From positions 1 through 64,000 of the forward strand of contig NZ_NEFY01000006.1 in NCBI RefSeq assembly GCF_002258215.1: a DNA stretch of 64,000 nt, written 5' to 3'. The notes below the pieces were generated by a model. The model had not been told where the DNA came from, did not search any database, and saw only the letters and a program-made list of their open reading frames with translations. The stretch comes from Marinobacter vinifirmus (GTDB taxonomy: Bacteria; Pseudomonadota; Gammaproteobacteria; Pseudomonadales; Oleiphilaceae). Below are positions 25,581 to 37,036 of the stretch, piece by piece. Each line of letters opens with the position of its first letter. Positions within the stretch are counted from its first letter, which is position 1. Made by a program: the position numbers and the translations under genes.

Positions 25581-26659
25581 GCAGGGCGTTTAATTTCTGT
25601 GCGGGTCCGGCCACCTTGCCGGAGGCTGTGCTGAAGCAGGCTCAGAGCGAAATGCTCGACTGGCGCGGCACCGGCATGTCGGTGATGGAGATGAGTCACC
25701 GCAGTGACGAGTTTGTGGCGATTGCCGAAACGGCTGAAAAAGACCTTCGGGAACTTGCAGGAATATCAGACGATTACGCCGTACTCTTCATGCAGGGTGG
25801 AGCTTCCAGCCAGTTCTCTACCATCCCGCTGAACCTGCTCGCTGAAAAGACCTCTGCCGATTATGTGAACACCGGTATCTGGTCCAAGAAAGCCATTGCA
25901 GAAGCCAGCCGCTACGGCAACGTGAATGTGGTGGCCAGCTCTGAAGAGAGCGGTTTTACCACCATTCCGGACCAGGCGGTATGGACTACGAATGCCGATG
26001 CGGCGTACCTGCATTACACGCCGAACGAAACCATTGGTGGCCTGGAATACGATTTCATTCCGGACAGCGGCAAGTTGCCGCTGGTGGCGGACATGTCTTC
26101 CACCATGCTGTCGCGCCCTGTAGACATCAACAAGTTCGGGCTGATTTACGCCGGCGCCCAGAAGAACATCGGGCCGTCTGGCCTGGTGGTTGTGATTATC
26201 CGCAAGGACCTCCTGGGCAAGGCCCGCAAGGAAACGCCAACGATGATGAACTATCAGGTCATCGCCGATAACGATTCCATGTACAACACGCCGGCGACCT
26301 ATTCCTGGTACCTGTCCGGCCTGGTGTTCAAGTGGCTGAAAGAGCAGGGTGGCGTGAAGGCGATGGGCGAGTTGAATGCCCGCAAGGCGAAGAAGCTGTA
26401 CGACTTCATCGACACCAACGATTTCTATGCCAACCCGATCGAACCGCGTTTCCGTTCCTGGATGAACGTGCCGTTCACCCTGGCGGACGATGCTCTCAAC
26501 GGCGAGTTCCTGAAGGGTGCTGAAGCCCGGCACCTGCTGAACCTGCAGGGCCACCGTTCGGTCGGTGGCATGCGAGCCAGCATCTACAACGCCATGCCGG
26601 AAGAGGGTGTGGATGCGTTGATTGCCTACATGGCGGAATTTGCGAAGGAGCGGGGCTGA
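25577..26659 (+). CDS. serC: phosphoserine aminotransferase
   Basis: This 360-residue PLP enzyme of serine and pyridoxal phosphate synthesis starts on the gyrA stop. The opening [15 protein letters not shown] and the PLP lysine K196 in [11 protein letters not shown] are typical, as is the ending [22 protein letters not shown]. It is the first gene of the serC-pheA-hisC-tyrA/aroA-cmk-rpsA run known from Pseudomonas relatives, which couples serine and aromatic amino acid synthesis. Confidence 0.97.
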   Translation: MSRAFNFCAGPATLPEAVLKQAQSEMLDWRGTGMSVMEMSHRSDEFVAIAETAEKDLRELAGISDDYAVLFMQGGASSQFSTIPLNLLAEKTSADYVNTGIWSKKAIAEASRYGNVNVVASSEESGFTTIPDQAVWTTNADAAYLHYTPNETIGGLEYDFIPDSGKLPLVADMSSTMLSRPVDINKFGLIYAGAQKNIGPSGLVVVIIRKDLLGKARKETPTMMNYQVIADNDSMYNTPATYSWYLSGLVFKWLKEQGGVKAMGELNARKAKKLYDFIDTNDFYANPIEPRFRSWMNVPFTLADDALNGEFLKGAEARHLLNLQGHRSVGGMRASIYNAMPEEGVDALIAYMAEFAKERG

Positions 26660-26661
26660 TC

Positions 26662-27759
26662 ATGACGGACGAGAAGACCCGTCTGGGTGAGCTGCGGGAT
26701 GAAATAGACAGCCTTGATCAGCAGATCATGCAGCTGATCAGTGCCCGCGCCAAATGCGCCCAGGAAGTGGCTAACGTGAAGATGGCAGCCAATCCGGGGC
26801 AGGATGTGTTCTTCTACCGTCCGGAGCGGGAAGCCCAGGTTCTGCGCCGCATCAAGGAGCAGAACCCGGGGCCTTTGCCGGCGGAAGAGATGGCCCGCCT
26901 GTTCCGGGAAATCATGTCGGCCTGCCTGGCCCTGGAAAAGCCGATGCACATCGCGTTCCTGGGCCCCCTGGGTACCTTCACCCAGGCTGCGGCGCTCAAG
27001 CATTTTGGCCATTCCGTGATCAGTGTTCCGCTGCCGGCTATTGATGCCGTGTTCCGTGAAGTGGAATCTGGCGCGGCTCAATACGGCGTGGTGCCGGTGG
27101 AGAACTCCACCGAAGGCATGGTTAACCACACGCTGGATATGTTTATTGGCTCATCGCTGAAAATCTGCGGTGAGGTGCAGTTGCGGATTCACCATCATTT
27201 GCTGGTCTCGCCCAAGCACAAAGACCAGGAAATCACCCGGATTTATTCCCACCAGCAGTCCTTTGCCCAGTGCCGCCAGTGGCTGGATACCCATCGTTAC
27301 GGCATTGAACGGATTACCGTCTCAAGCAACGCAGAAGCGGCCCGCCGTGCGGCTGAAGAGCCGGGCACTGCCGCGATTGCCGGTGATATGGCGGCAGAGC
27401 TGTACGGGCTGGAAAAGCTTTCCAACAGTATTGAAGACCGGCCGGACAACACCACCCGCTTCCTGATTATCGGCCAGGAAGAGGTGCCTGCCAGCGGCCA
27501 GGATAAGTCATCAGTGCTGGTGTCTATGCGGAACAAGCCGGGTGCGCTTTACGCCGTGCTGGAGCCCTTCCATCGCCACGGCATCAGTCTGACCCGTATT
27601 GAAACCCGTCCGTCGCCCAGTGGCACCTGGGCCTATGTGTTCTACATCGATTTCGAAGGGCATATGGACGACGAACAGGTTAAAAAAGTACTCGCTGAAA
27701 TTGATCAGGAAGCTGTGGAGCTCAAACGCCTGGGCTCATACCCCATTGGTGTTCTTTAA
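26662..27759 (+). CDS. pheA: chorismate mutase/prephenate dehydratase (P-protein)
   Basis: This 365-residue bifunctional enzyme has an AroQ chorismate mutase (residues 1-90, LRDEIDSLDQQIMQLISARA). Prephenate dehydratase spans about 95-270 (FLGPLGTFTQAAALKHFG, VVPVENSTEGMVNHTLD), and a C-terminal ACT domain (KPGALYAVLEPFHRHGISLTRIETRPS) senses phenylalanine. It makes phenylpyruvate from chorismate. It lies two bases after serC and should be co-transcribed with it. Confidence 0.97.
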   Translation: MTDEKTRLGELRDEIDSLDQQIMQLISARAKCAQEVANVKMAANPGQDVFFYRPEREAQVLRRIKEQNPGPLPAEEMARLFREIMSACLALEKPMHIAFLGPLGTFTQAAALKHFGHSVISVPLPAIDAVFREVESGAAQYGVVPVENSTEGMVNHTLDMFIGSSLKICGEVQLRIHHHLLVSPKHKDQEITRIYSHQQSFAQCRQWLDTHRYGIERITVSSNAEAARRAAEEPGTAAIAGDMAAELYGLEKLSNSIEDRPDNTTRFLIIGQEEVPASGQDKSSVLVSMRNKPGALYAVLEPFHRHGISLTRIETRPSPSGTWAYVFYIDFEGHMDDEQVKKVLAEIDQEAVELKRLGSYPIGVL

Positions 27760-27791
27760 GATTTCACAGACCGGAACCGGAGGAAAGTTGA

Positions 27792-28916
27792 ATGGCAGTG
27801 GATTACCAGAGTCTTGCGGTGAAAGGTGTTCAGGCTCTGTCTCCGTATCAGCCGGGCAAGCCCATTGAGGAGCTGGCTCGTGAGCTGGGATTGAACCCCG
27901 CGGAGATTGTTAAACTGGCCAGCAACGAGAATCCCCTGGGGCCCAGTGACAAGGCAATGGCTGCCGCCCGTAAGGCGCTGGAAGAGATGTGCCTGTACCC
28001 GGACGGCAACGGTTTTGACCTGAAGCAGGCGCTTTCGAAGCGTTTTGGCGTGGGCATGAACCAGATCACGCTGGGCAACGGCTCCAACGATGTGCTGGAA
28101 GTGATCGCCCGCTGCTTTGCTGACAGCGACAGCGAAGTGGTGTTCTCCCAGTATGCCTTTGCCGTTTACCCCATTGTCACCCAGGCCATCGGGGCCAAGG
28201 GCGTTTCAGTACCTGCCAGGGATTGGGGCCATGACCTGGACGCCATGGCCGCTGCTGTAACAGACCGCACCAAGCTGGTGTTCGTAGCCAACCCGAATAA
28301 TCCCACCGGAACCGTGCATGAAGCTGACGCCATTGAAGCGTTCCTGGATCGCATTCCGGAGCGGGTGCTGGTGGTTCTGGACGAAGCCTACTGCGAGTAT
28401 CTGACCGGCGATGAATACCCGGACGGCACCAAGCTGCTGGCGCGATTCCCGAACCTGATCGTCTGCCGCACCTTCTCCAAGGCCTGGGGGCTGGCTGCTC
28501 TGAGGGTTGGCTATGCCATCAGCTCGCCGGAAATTGCCGATATTCTCAACCGCGTACGCCAACCGTTTAACGTAGACACCGTCGCCCTGGCGGCTGCCAC
28601 CGCGGTCCTGGAAGACGAAGCCTATCTGAACCGTTCCCGGGAAGTGAACGAAGCCGGGCTGCGCCAGCTGTGCGAAGGCTTTGACCGGATGGGCCTGCCT
28701 TACATTCCCTCCGCCGGCAATTTCGTGGCGGTAGAAGTGGGCGAGCAGGCGGCCGGTGTGTACCAGGCTTTGCTGGCGCACGGGGTTATTGTGCGCCCGG
28801 TAGCCGGCTATGGCATGCCGTGTCACCTTCGGGTTTCTGTGGGCCTGCCGGAAGAGATCGATCGTTTTCTGGATGCTCTTGCCGAGGCACTGGTATCAGC
28901 GGGTGAGGGAGGCTGA
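27792..28916 (+). CDS. hisC: histidinol-phosphate aminotransferase
   Basis: This 374-residue class II PLP aminotransferase has LASNENPLGPS near 36 and the PLP lysine K230 in CRTFSKAWGLAALRVGY. In this operon position, homologues act on histidinol phosphate and often on aromatic keto acids, so it may finish phenylalanine and tyrosine synthesis. GGAGG lies upstream of ATG 27792. Confidence 0.94.
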   Translation: MAVDYQSLAVKGVQALSPYQPGKPIEELARELGLNPAEIVKLASNENPLGPSDKAMAAARKALEEMCLYPDGNGFDLKQALSKRFGVGMNQITLGNGSNDVLEVIARCFADSDSEVVFSQYAFAVYPIVTQAIGAKGVSVPARDWGHDLDAMAAAVTDRTKLVFVANPNNPTGTVHEADAIEAFLDRIPERVLVVLDEAYCEYLTGDEYPDGTKLLARFPNLIVCRTFSKAWGLAALRVGYAISSPEIADILNRVRQPFNVDTVALAAATAVLEDEAYLNRSREVNEAGLRQLCEGFDRMGLPYIPSAGNFVAVEVGEQAAGVYQALLAHGVIVRPVAGYGMPCHLRVSVGLPEEIDRFLDALAEALVSAGEGG

Positions 28917-28917
28917 T

Positions 28918-31146
28918 TTGGCAGCACCTGAGCCTGTTTTCCGTCGTGTTGCCGTTATAGGCCTGGGCCTGATCGGCGGTTCACTGGCCAGCGCAATGCG
29001 CAAGTACCGGCTGGCCGGTACCGTAGTGGGATTCGACCGCAAAGCGGAAGATGCGGCTTTGGGGGTTGAACTCGGCGTTATTGACGAGGCCGCTGGAAGT
29101 CTTGAGCAGGCGGTGCAGGGCAGTGACCTTATCGTGCTGGCGGTTCCGGTTCGGGCCACCCGTGCTGTGCTCGAGCAGATTCAGCCGTTTCTTGCAGAAG
29201 ATGCCGTGCTGACCGACGTCGGAAGCACCAAGTCGAGCTTTATTGCGGATGTGGAGGCGGTGTTCGGCACCTTGCCCGCAAATGTTATTCCCGGGCATCC
29301 CATTGCCGGCTCCGAGAAGAGCGGTATTCGCGCGGCTAATCCGGAATTGTTCGCCCACCATAAAGTCATCCTGACGCCGGCCGATAGCGCGATTCCTTCA
29401 GGTGTCAGCAGGCTCACGGCACTGTGGGAAGGCACCGGAGCCACGGTGCTGACCATGTCTGTGGCCTATCATGACGAAGTGCTGGCGGCTACCAGCCATT
29501 TGCCGCACCTGATCGCTTTCTCGCTGGTGGACACGCTGGCGGGTGAAGACGAGAATATGGACATCTTCCGGTACGCGGCCGGCGGTTTCCGGGACTTTAC
29601 CCGGATTGCCGCCAGCGATCCGGTCATGTGGCACGACATTTTCCTGTCAAACCGCGATGCTGTGCTGCGGGTGATTGACCACTTTACCCAGGACCTCGAC
29701 CAGCTTCGGTCTGCCATCGCCGCCGGTGATGGCGCTACGCTGCTTCGGGTATTCAGTCGCGCCAAGGCGGCGCGTGAACATTTTTCCAAGATGCTTTCAG
29801 GGCAGGCTTACGTGACGAATAACAGTGACAAGCAGGTGACTTTCCTAATGCAACCCGGCGGTTCTGTCCGGGGTGATATCCGGGTGCCGGGTGACAAGTC
29901 CATGTCTCACCGCTCCATCATGCTGGGTGCCCTGGCTGAGGGAATTACCGAGGTTAAGGGTTTCCTGGAAGGCGAAGACAGCCTGGCGACTTTGCAGGCG
30001 TTCCGGGATATGGGTGTAACGATTGAAGGCCCGGAAGACGGGTTTGTCCGCATCCACGGTGTTGGCATGAACGGCCTGCAGGCGCCTCGGGGCCCGCTGT
30101 ATCTGGGCAATTCCGGTACTGCGATGCGTTTGTTTGCCGGCCTGCTGGCTGCGCAGCCGTTTGACTCCGAACTGTCCGGGGATACCAGTCTGTCCAAGCG
30201 CCCAATGGGCCGAGTAGCCGACCCGTTGCGCGCCATGGGTGCGGTGATTGATACCGCAGAAGGTGGGCGTCCGCCCCTGAAGATCCGGGGCGGGCAGCAC
30301 CTCACTGGTATTCACTACGACATGCCGGTGGCCAGTGCCCAGGTGAAGTCGTGCCTGTTGCTGGCAGGGCTGTACGCCGAAGGTGTGACCTCCGTAACCG
30401 AGCCAGCTCCTACCCGCGACCATACTGAGCGCATGCTGCAGGGTTTCGGCTACCACGTGCATCATGATGGCGCCACTGCCAGCGTTACCGGCGGTGGCAA
30501 GCTGACTGGCGGTGCAATCGATGTGCCGGCGGATATTTCCTCGGCAGCGTTCTTCCTGGTGGCGGCAAGTATTGCCCCGGATTCCGACCTGACCCTGCGC
30601 CATGTCGGTATGAACCCGACCCGTGTTGGTGTGATCAATATTCTGCGCCAGATGGGCGCGGATATTGAGGTGCTGGAAGAGCGGGTGATTGGTGGCGAGC
30701 CGGTGGCTGACTTGCGGGTTCGCTCCGCGAGCCTGAAGGGTATTGATATCCCGGAAGACCAGGTGCCGCTGGCCATTGACGAGTTCCCTGTGCTGTTCAT
30801 TGCTGCCGCCTGTGCCGAGGGTCGCACCGTGCTGCGCGGCGCCGAGGAATTGCGGGTGAAGGAAAGCGACCGTATTCAGGTGATGGCTGACGGCCTCGCC
30901 GCTCTGGGCGTGGAAACCACGGTAACGCCGGATGGCATCATTATTGACGGCGGCCAGACAATAGGTGGCGGCACCATCGAAAGCCATGAAGATCACCGGA
31001 TTTCCATGTCGTTTGCCGTTGCATCGTTGCGGGCTAACGGCCCGATCCGTATCAACGATTGTGCGAACGTGGCTACCTCGTTCCCGGGCTTCGTTGAGCT
31101 GGCAAAGCAGACAGGAATTCAGATCAGTACAGAAGGTGTTCAGTAA
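28918..31146 (+). CDS. TyrA-AroA fusion: prephenate dehydrogenase / EPSP synthase
   Basis: This is one chain of 743 residues from TTG 28918, which follows GAGGGAGG and the hisC stop. Residues 10-300 are prephenate dehydrogenase with NAD motif [12 protein letters not shown]. From about residue 311 the chain is a complete EPSP synthase ([20 protein letters not shown]; later [17 protein letters not shown] and KESDRI), which makes EPSP in the shikimate pathway. The fusion is known from Pseudomonas-type genomes. The EPSP synthase has the class I pattern, with LGNSGTAMR. The gene stop overlaps the cmk start. Confidence 0.95.
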   Translation: MAAPEPVFRRVAVIGLGLIGGSLASAMRKYRLAGTVVGFDRKAEDAALGVELGVIDEAAGSLEQAVQGSDLIVLAVPVRATRAVLEQIQPFLAEDAVLTDVGSTKSSFIADVEAVFGTLPANVIPGHPIAGSEKSGIRAANPELFAHHKVILTPADSAIPSGVSRLTALWEGTGATVLTMSVAYHDEVLAATSHLPHLIAFSLVDTLAGEDENMDIFRYAAGGFRDFTRIAASDPVMWHDIFLSNRDAVLRVIDHFTQDLDQLRSAIAAGDGATLLRVFSRAKAAREHFSKMLSGQAYVTNNSDKQVTFLMQPGGSVRGDIRVPGDKSMSHRSIMLGALAEGITEVKGFLEGEDSLATLQAFRDMGVTIEGPEDGFVRIHGVGMNGLQAPRGPLYLGNSGTAMRLFAGLLAAQPFDSELSGDTSLSKRPMGRVADPLRAMGAVIDTAEGGRPPLKIRGGQHLTGIHYDMPVASAQVKSCLLLAGLYAEGVTSVTEPAPTRDHTERMLQGFGYHVHHDGATASVTGGGKLTGGAIDVPADISSAAFFLVAASIAPDSDLTLRHVGMNPTRVGVINILRQMGADIEVLEERVIGGEPVADLRVRSASLKGIDIPEDQVPLAIDEFPVLFIAAACAEGRTVLRGAEELRVKESDRIQVMADGLAALGVETTVTPDGIIIDGGQTIGGGTIESHEDHRISMSFAVASLRANGPIRINDCANVATSFPGFVELAKQTGIQISTEGVQ

Positions 31147-31826
31147 TGACCCAGACCAAGGCTCCGGTAATCGCCGTTGATGGCCCGGGCGGTTCCGGCA
31201 AAGGCACCATCACCCAGATGCTGGCCAGGAAACTGGGCTGGCACCTGCTGGACAGTGGCGCGCTCTACCGCCTGACTGCCCTGGCGGCAACCCGGCAGGG
31301 CGTTGCTCTGGACGATGAAGCCGGGCTGGTGAAAGTGGCGGCGACCCTGGATGTGGCGTTCGAGCCGACCGGGGAAGGGCACCCGGTTAAAGTGGTTCTG
31401 GCCGGCGAGGATGTCACCTCGGAAATCCGTACCGAAACCTGTGGTGATAACGCCTCGAAGGTTGCGGTTATGCAGCCGGTTCGCGATGCCCTGCTGCAGC
31501 GGCAACGGGATTTTCGCCAGTTACCGGGCCTGGTGGCAGACGGCCGTGATATGGGAACCGTGGTGTTCCCGGACGCGCCGGTCAAGATCTTCCTGACCGC
31601 CAGCGCCGAAGAACGGGCCAGGCGACGCTACAACCAGTTGATGCAAGCGGGTGTCGATGTTAATATTGACGCCCTTTTGGAAGAGATACGGGTACGTGAC
31701 GAGCGGGATATGAACCGTTCAGCGGCCCCTCTCAAGCCTGCAGATGATGCGCAAGTCATTGATTCTACGGGTTTGAGTATAGAAGAGGTGTTAGACAGGT
31801 GTATGGCCGCAGCAGGTCAGGCCTGA
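31146..31826 (+). CDS. cmk: cytidylate kinase
   Basis: This 226-residue CMP/dCMP kinase has a P-loop GPGGSGKGT (13-21), the CMP-binding LDSGALYR and [15 protein letters not shown], and the lid RARRRYNQL. It recycles CMP for nucleotide pools. It is coupled to the tyrA-aroA fusion by a one-base TAATG overlap. rpsA follows 130 bases later, the usual gammaproteobacterial order. Confidence 0.97.
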   Translation: MTQTKAPVIAVDGPGGSGKGTITQMLARKLGWHLLDSGALYRLTALAATRQGVALDDEAGLVKVAATLDVAFEPTGEGHPVKVVLAGEDVTSEIRTETCGDNASKVAVMQPVRDALLQRQRDFRQLPGLVADGRDMGTVVFPDAPVKIFLTASAEERARRRYNQLMQAGVDVNIDALLEEIRVRDERDMNRSAAPLKPADDAQVIDSTGLSIEEVLDRCMAAAGQA

Positions 31827-31956
31827 CTACACCTTTTTGTCGTTAGAATGCCGGAAGCAGCGCAAATTGCCAGCCGCTGGCTGATTCCGGAAATCACTAA
31901 CAGACCGTGTTGCTGGCGGCACGGAGCACACTTGCGTTGATCATATAGGGCACATA

Positions 31957-33648
31957 ATGAGCGAGAGCTTTGCGGATCTTTTCGAAGAAAGTTTGAAAGA
32001 AATCGATATGCAACCGGGTTCCATTGTTCAGGGAACCGTTGTAGACGTCGATAACGACTGGGTCACCGTTAACGCCGGACTGAAGTCCGAAGGCGTTATC
32101 CCCGCCTCCCAGTTCCTGAACGAAAAAGGCGAGTTGGAAGTAGCTGTCGGCGACGTTGTCGATGTGGCTCTCGATGCAGTTGAAGACGGTTTCGGTGAAA
32201 CCCGTCTGTCCCGTGAGAAGGCCAAGCGCGCTGAAGCATGGAAGGTGCTCGAGAAGTCCTTCGAAGCTGAAGAAGTTGTTAAGGGTATCATCAACGGTAA
32301 GGTCAAGGGTGGTTTCACTGTTGATCTGGCTGGCATCCGTGCCTTCCTGCCGGGTTCCCTGGTAGACGTTCGTCCGGTTCGCGACACTGCGCACCTGGAG
32401 AACAAAGAACTCGAGTTCAAGGTTATCAAGCTGGACCAGAAGCGTAACAACGTGGTTGTTTCCCGCCGCGCCGTTCTGGAAGCTGAAAACAGCGAGCAGC
32501 GTGAAGCTCTGCTGGAAACCCTGACCGAAGGTCTGGAAATCAAGGGTATCGTCAAGAACCTGACCGACTACGGCGCGTTCGTAGATCTGGGCGGTGTTGA
32601 CGGCCTGCTGCACATCACTGATATGGCCTGGAAGCGCATCAAGCATCCGAGCGAAATCGTGAATGTGGGCGACGAAATCAATGTTAAGGTCCTGAAGTTT
32701 GATCGCGAGCGTAACCGCGTATCCCTGGGCCTGAAGCAGCTGGGCGAAGATCCGTGGGTCGACATCAAAGGTCGTTACCCGGAAAGCTCCAAGGTTACTG
32801 CACGCGTAACCAACCTGACTGACTACGGCTGCTTTGCCGAGCTGGAAGAAGGTGTGGAAGGTCTGGTTCACGTATCCGAAATGGATTGGACCAACAAGAA
32901 CATCCACCCGTCCAAGGTTGTTCAGGTAGGTGACGAAGTTGAAGTGATGATCCTGGATATCGACGAAGAGCGTCGTCGTATCTCCCTGGGTATCAAGCAG
33001 TGCGTATCCAACCCGTGGGAAGACTTCTCCAGCAACTTCAACAAGGGTGACCGCATCTCCGGTAAGATCAAGTCAATCACTGACTTCGGTATCTTCATCG
33101 GTCTGGATGGCGGCATCGACGGCCTGGTTCACCTGTCCGATATCAGCTGGAACGAGACTGGCGAAGAAGCCGTTCGCGAGTACAAGAAGGGCGACGAAGT
33201 TGAAACCGTTATCCTGTCTGTTGATCCCGAGCGTGAGCGTATCTCCCTGGGCATCAAGCAGCTGGAAAGCGATCCGTTTGCCGAGTTCGTTCAGCTGAAC
33301 GACAAGGGCTCCATCGTTAAGGGTACTGTTTCTGCAGTTGACGCCAAAGGCGCCACCATTGCCCTGAACGAAGAAGTTGAAGCGGTACTGAAGGCTTCCG
33401 AAATCAGCCGTGACCGCGTAGAAGACGCGCGTAACGTTCTGAAGGAAGGCGAAGAAGTTGAAGCGAAGATCATCAGCATTGATCGCAAGAACCGCGTCAT
33501 CAACCTGTCTGTTAAGTCCAAAGACGTAGAGGACGACAAGCAGGCCCTGGAAAATGTACGCAGCAAGGCTGCTGAGTCCTCAGGTGCCACCACTATCGGT
33601 GACCTGATCAAGGAACAGATGCAGCAGCAGAACGCCAACAAGGAATAA
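31957..33648 (+). CDS. rpsA: 30S ribosomal protein S1
   Basis: This 563-residue protein consists of six S1 RNA-binding repeats (starting near 17, 103, 190, 275, 362 and 449), with G-F/Y-V/I-L and VSEMDW/LSDISW cores in the repeats. It unfolds mRNA on the 30S subunit for initiation. Codon choice is markedly more biased than in its neighbours, as expected of a highly expressed gene. The 130-base leader probably holds its own promoter and an autoregulatory site. A strong terminator follows. Confidence 0.98.
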   Translation: MSESFADLFEESLKEIDMQPGSIVQGTVVDVDNDWVTVNAGLKSEGVIPASQFLNEKGELEVAVGDVVDVALDAVEDGFGETRLSREKAKRAEAWKVLEKSFEAEEVVKGIINGKVKGGFTVDLAGIRAFLPGSLVDVRPVRDTAHLENKELEFKVIKLDQKRNNVVVSRRAVLEAENSEQREALLETLTEGLEIKGIVKNLTDYGAFVDLGGVDGLLHITDMAWKRIKHPSEIVNVGDEINVKVLKFDRERNRVSLGLKQLGEDPWVDIKGRYPESSKVTARVTNLTDYGCFAELEEGVEGLVHVSEMDWTNKNIHPSKVVQVGDEVEVMILDIDEERRRISLGIKQCVSNPWEDFSSNFNKGDRISGKIKSITDFGIFIGLDGGIDGLVHLSDISWNETGEEAVREYKKGDEVETVILSVDPERERISLGIKQLESDPFAEFVQLNDKGSIVKGTVSAVDAKGATIALNEEVEAVLKASEISRDRVEDARNVLKEGEEVEAKIISIDRKNRVINLSVKSKDVEDDKQALENVRSKAAESSGATTIGDLIKEQMQQQNANKE

Positions 33649-33664
33649 AATTCCGATTGGTGTC

Positions 33665-33696
33665 AAAAAAACGGGCTCTAAGAGCCCGTTTTTTTT
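33665..33696 (+). terminator. rho-independent terminator of rpsA
   Basis: ACGGGCTC (33671-33678), loop TAA, GAGCCCGT (33682-33689), then a run of eight T. An A-run upstream makes it potentially bidirectional. Confidence 0.95.
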
Positions 33697-33780
33697 GTGT
33701 TTTTTTCTGGTTTGGCTAAACTAGAGGCATAGGAATCCGGTAAGTGACCACGGAATAATAACGACAGAGGGAAACGCCTC

Positions 33781-34077
33781 ATGACGAAGTCCGAACTGGT
33801 AGAACTGATTGCCTCGAAGCAGACTCAGCTCTCCGTCAAGGATGTTGAGCTCGCGGTTAAAACGGTCATCGAGCATATGTCCCAGGCTCTTGCTGATGGT
33901 CAAAGAATTGAAATCCGGGGGTTTGGTAGTTTTTCCCTGCATCACCGGGAAGCCCGCACCGGTCGCAACCCGAAAACCGGGGAAGCGGTTCAATTGCCTG
34001 CCAAGTTTGTGCCCCACTTCAAGCCTGGTAAAGAGTTGCGTGAGCAGGTGAACGACAGTCTGAAAAAAGGCTTCTGA
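33781..34077 (+). CDS. ihfB: integration host factor beta subunit
   Basis: This 98-residue member of the HU/IHF family has the DNA-intercalating arm RNPKTGE and the opening [14 protein letters not shown]. With IhfA it bends DNA for recombination, transcription and phage or integron events. It lies downstream of the rpsA terminator and probably has its own promoter within 33700-33770. Confidence 0.97.
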   Translation: MTKSELVELIASKQTQLSVKDVELAVKTVIEHMSQALADGQRIEIRGFGSFSLHHREARTGRNPKTGEAVQLPAKFVPHFKPGKELREQVNDSLKKGF

Positions 34078-34144
34078 ACCACGCCCGCACTGATCAAAGG
34101 ACACCGTAGCATCGGGCGATTTGCCCGTCTGGAGCGCAAACGAC

Positions 34145-34447
34145 ATGGCTGGACTGCAGAAGATCCTTATCACCGTTCTGGTTCTGCTTCTTATATTGTT
34201 GGCGCTGGTGTTTTCGCTCAACAACCAGATGGCGGTCTCGCTTAATTTCCTGTTGTTTGAGACCCAGCCTCACGGTGTGGCAGTCTGGATTATCATGTCC
34301 TTTGTGATTGGCGCGCTGATTGGCGTGCTGATTACCATGCTCGGAACTTTCCGCACCTCGGTATCCCGCCGTAACCTTCAAAAACGACTTGATCGTGCCG
34401 AGCAGGCACTTGAAAAATCCAGGGCCGAAAACGACCGGACGCTGTAA
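34145..34447 (+). CDS. lapA: LapA family envelope protein
   Basis: This 100-residue inner membrane protein (DUF1049) has two hydrophobic helices (about 4-25 and 44-68), with the conserved SLNNQM segment between them. A short basic coiled-coil tail follows. It is made with LapB, which controls LPS synthesis through LpxC turnover. Its stop overlaps the lapB start (TAATG). I start at ATG 34145. Confidence 0.93.
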   Translation: MAGLQKILITVLVLLLILLALVFSLNNQMAVSLNFLLFETQPHGVAVWIIMSFVIGALIGVLITMLGTFRTSVSRRNLQKRLDRAEQALEKSRAENDRTL

Positions 34448-35616
34448 TGGATATGGTGTTTAACTGGCTGCTTCTGACAGTAGCGGTTGCCGCCGGCTGG
34501 GTCGTTGGCCGCTACAGTAAGCAGCGCCATCGTTCCCGCAAGAGCATTGATAACGAAGATTCGGTTCGGGATCGTCTGCAGTTTCTCTTTACCAACTATT
34601 CTGACCAGGCGGTCGAAAACTTCGTGCAGTCCCTGGCTGTTAACCGGGATACCGTCAGCCTTCATCTCTCTATTGGCAGCCACTTCCGCAACAAGGGCGA
34701 AACCGACCGGGCGATTCTGATACACCAGAACCTGCTTGCCCGTCCGGAGCTGCCGGCACGCTACACCCCCCAGGTTACCTTTGAACTGGCCATGGATTAC
34801 CTGAACGCCGGTCTCCTTGACCGGGCCGAGGCGCTGTTTCACCAGTTAATGGGCGATCGCGAGTACGGCCGCCGGGCTGCCCGGGAGCTCATCGAGCTGT
34901 ACCAGCAGGAACGGGAATGGGAGAAAGCCGCCCAGGTGGCCCAGACGCTGACCCGCTCCGATGCTGACCCCGCCATGTTCAAGACACTGGCCTACATAAC
35001 CTGCGAACTGTCCGATGCGGCTCTGAACAAAGACGACCGCTGGACATCCCAGAAGCTGGCCAAGGAAGCCCTCGATTACGATCGCTCCTGTGTCAGAGCG
35101 ACCCTTCTGCTGATGAAAATGCAGATACGCCAGGGCAACTATCGGGAGGCCGGCAATCAAAGCCTGAAAGTATTCGAGCAGAATCCGGACTTTGGCCCGG
35201 AAGCCGTGGACCGTCTGATGAAATTAGAGCGGGAGCATGGCGACGTAGGCCGGTTGGCGAAGAAACTGCGCAAACTCTACGAGCAATATCCCGGCACCAG
35301 TTTGCTGCTGGCGCTGGTAGAATCCGTCGAGCGCTCGGCAGGGCGCCCGGCAGCGATCGACCTGCTGCGCCAGGAGCTGGAACTCCGGCCCTCCGTTCGC
35401 GGCTTGCTGCGCCTGGTTGAAATTGCCGGATATGAAAAGGGCATGACCACCGATGAAGGCCGGTTGGTAAGCCGGATAGGGCACCTGATCCTCGCCAACC
35501 GGCCAGTATACCGCTGCGTAAGCTGCGGTTTCTCCGGCCAGCAACTGCACTGGTTGTGCCCGAGCTGCAAGCAATGGGAAACCGTCAGGCCCATTCAGGG
35601 CGTCGAAGCGGAATAA
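34447..35616 (+). CDS. lapB: lipopolysaccharide assembly protein B
   Basis: This 389-residue protein is anchored by an N-terminal helix and then has TPR repeats (about 70-300). It ends in a rubredoxin-like metal knuckle with Cys357, 360, 371 and 374 (CVSCG...CPSC). In E. coli LapB passes LpxC to FtsH, limiting LPS synthesis. An FtsH homologue is in this window. It is co-transcribed with lapA. Confidence 0.95.
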   Translation: MDMVFNWLLLTVAVAAGWVVGRYSKQRHRSRKSIDNEDSVRDRLQFLFTNYSDQAVENFVQSLAVNRDTVSLHLSIGSHFRNKGETDRAILIHQNLLARPELPARYTPQVTFELAMDYLNAGLLDRAEALFHQLMGDREYGRRAARELIELYQQEREWEKAAQVAQTLTRSDADPAMFKTLAYITCELSDAALNKDDRWTSQKLAKEALDYDRSCVRATLLLMKMQIRQGNYREAGNQSLKVFEQNPDFGPEAVDRLMKLEREHGDVGRLAKKLRKLYEQYPGTSLLLALVESVERSAGRPAAIDLLRQELELRPSVRGLLRLVEIAGYEKGMTTDEGRLVSRIGHLILANRPVYRCVSCGFSGQQLHWLCPSCKQWETVRPIQGVEAE

Positions 35617-35633
35617 CGAACTTAATTTACCGA

Positions 35634-36359
<726 letters not shown>

Positions 36360-36412
36360 CTTTGGTTAAAGCGCCCACTCCGCACCTAGCCTGCCGGGTT
36401 CGCGGGTAGGGC

Positions 36413-36518
36413 GCGGATGGGTGTCCCTCCCGAAAACCGCTCCTTACGGCACATCCCTGTGGCGCTTCTCTCCGGCCATCCATGGCCTCCGAAATTTTCG
36501 GGAGGGACACCCATCCGC
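36413..36518 (-). repeat. long-stem structured repeat, copy 1
   Basis: A perfect 24-bp inverted repeat (36413-36436 with 36495-36518) encloses the conserved core. Read on the minus strand it holds CGGAGGCCATGGATGGCCGG, a CACA-GGGA-TGTG hairpin and AAGGAGCG. It follows pyrF. Confidence 0.9.
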
Positions 36519-36647
36519 TCCCTTCTGGCAAATGCGGGCATAGTCGTTAAGAGATCCAAGTGGTCTTGCTTGTTATTTGCGGTGTTAGGGGTGGGGACCT
36601 CACTACACTGTTCCGGGCTTTTGGCTGCCTATACTGGCAGTGTCCAA

Positions 36648-36765
36648 ATGGCGGGGTGGGGAAGACCTTTCCGAAAATTTGCGGAGCCATGGATGGCGGA
36701 GCAGAAGCGCCACAGGGATGTGCCGTAAGGAGCGGTTTTCGGAAAGGTCTTCCCCACCTCGCCAT
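36648..36765 (+). repeat. long-stem structured repeat, copy 2
   Basis: A 30-bp inverted repeat with one G-T pair (36648-36677 with 36736-36765) encloses the same core on the plus strand: CGGAGCCATGGATGGCGGAG, CACA-GGGA-TGTG, then AAGGAGCG. The stem sequence differs from copy 1 except near its inner end. Confidence 0.9.
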
Positions 36766-36845
36766 ACTCCAGGCCCCGCAGGCTAGGGCCAGAACCAGAC
36801 AATGCCACCATTAGCCCCAGGAAGAAAACCATAAACGAGGCATAA

Positions 36846-36882
36846 CAAAAAAGCCCGCTAATTCAGAGAACTAGCGGGCTTT
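36846..36882 (-). terminator. terminator after tRNA-Asn
   Basis: On the minus strand AAGCCCGCTA and TAGCGGGCTT form a 10-bp stem (36851-36860 with 36872-36881), followed by six T. It lies just downstream of the tRNA 3' end. Confidence 0.9.
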
Positions 36883-36890
36883 CGAAATAG

Positions 36891-36966
36891 TGGCTCCCCG
36901 ACCTGGGCTCGAACCAGGGACAAACGGATTAACAGTCCGTTGCTCTACCAACTGAGCTATCGGGGA
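36891..36966 (-). tRNA. tRNA-Asn (GTT anticodon), copy 1
   Basis: The 76-base cloverleaf includes an encoded CCA (36891-36893). The anticodon loop is ACTGTTAATCC with GTT. The acceptor stem TCCCCGA pairs with TCGGGGA, and the T-arm is CTGGTTCGAACCCAG. It is identical to the copy at 51641-51716. Confidence 0.97.
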
Positions 36967-36990
36967 ACGTCGTCATGTGACGAGGCGCGT

Positions 36991-37019
36991 ATATTAAGTT
37001 GGCTATACCGCCTCGTCAA
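36991..37019 (-). promoter_or_regulatory. promoter of tRNA-Asn copy 1
   Basis: On the minus strand -35 TTGACG (37014-37019) and -10 TAATAT (36991-36996) are 17 bases apart. A GC-rich discriminator follows, as in stable RNA genes under stringent control. Confidence 0.8.
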
Positions 37020-37036
37020 CCCCCTGACTAAAATTT

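Larger units (their letters stand above)
36360..36845. other. noncoding region holding two structured repeats
   Basis: No gene is supported here. The region contains copies 1 and 2 of the long-stem repeat family in opposite orientation, separated by about 130 bases. The frames over these repeats arise from the palindromes. Confidence 0.7.

Noticed and set aside
36417..36814. Short frames over repeat copies 1 and 2
   Set aside because: They share peptide fragments only because the repeats share bases; the structural pairing explains the conservation better than coding.
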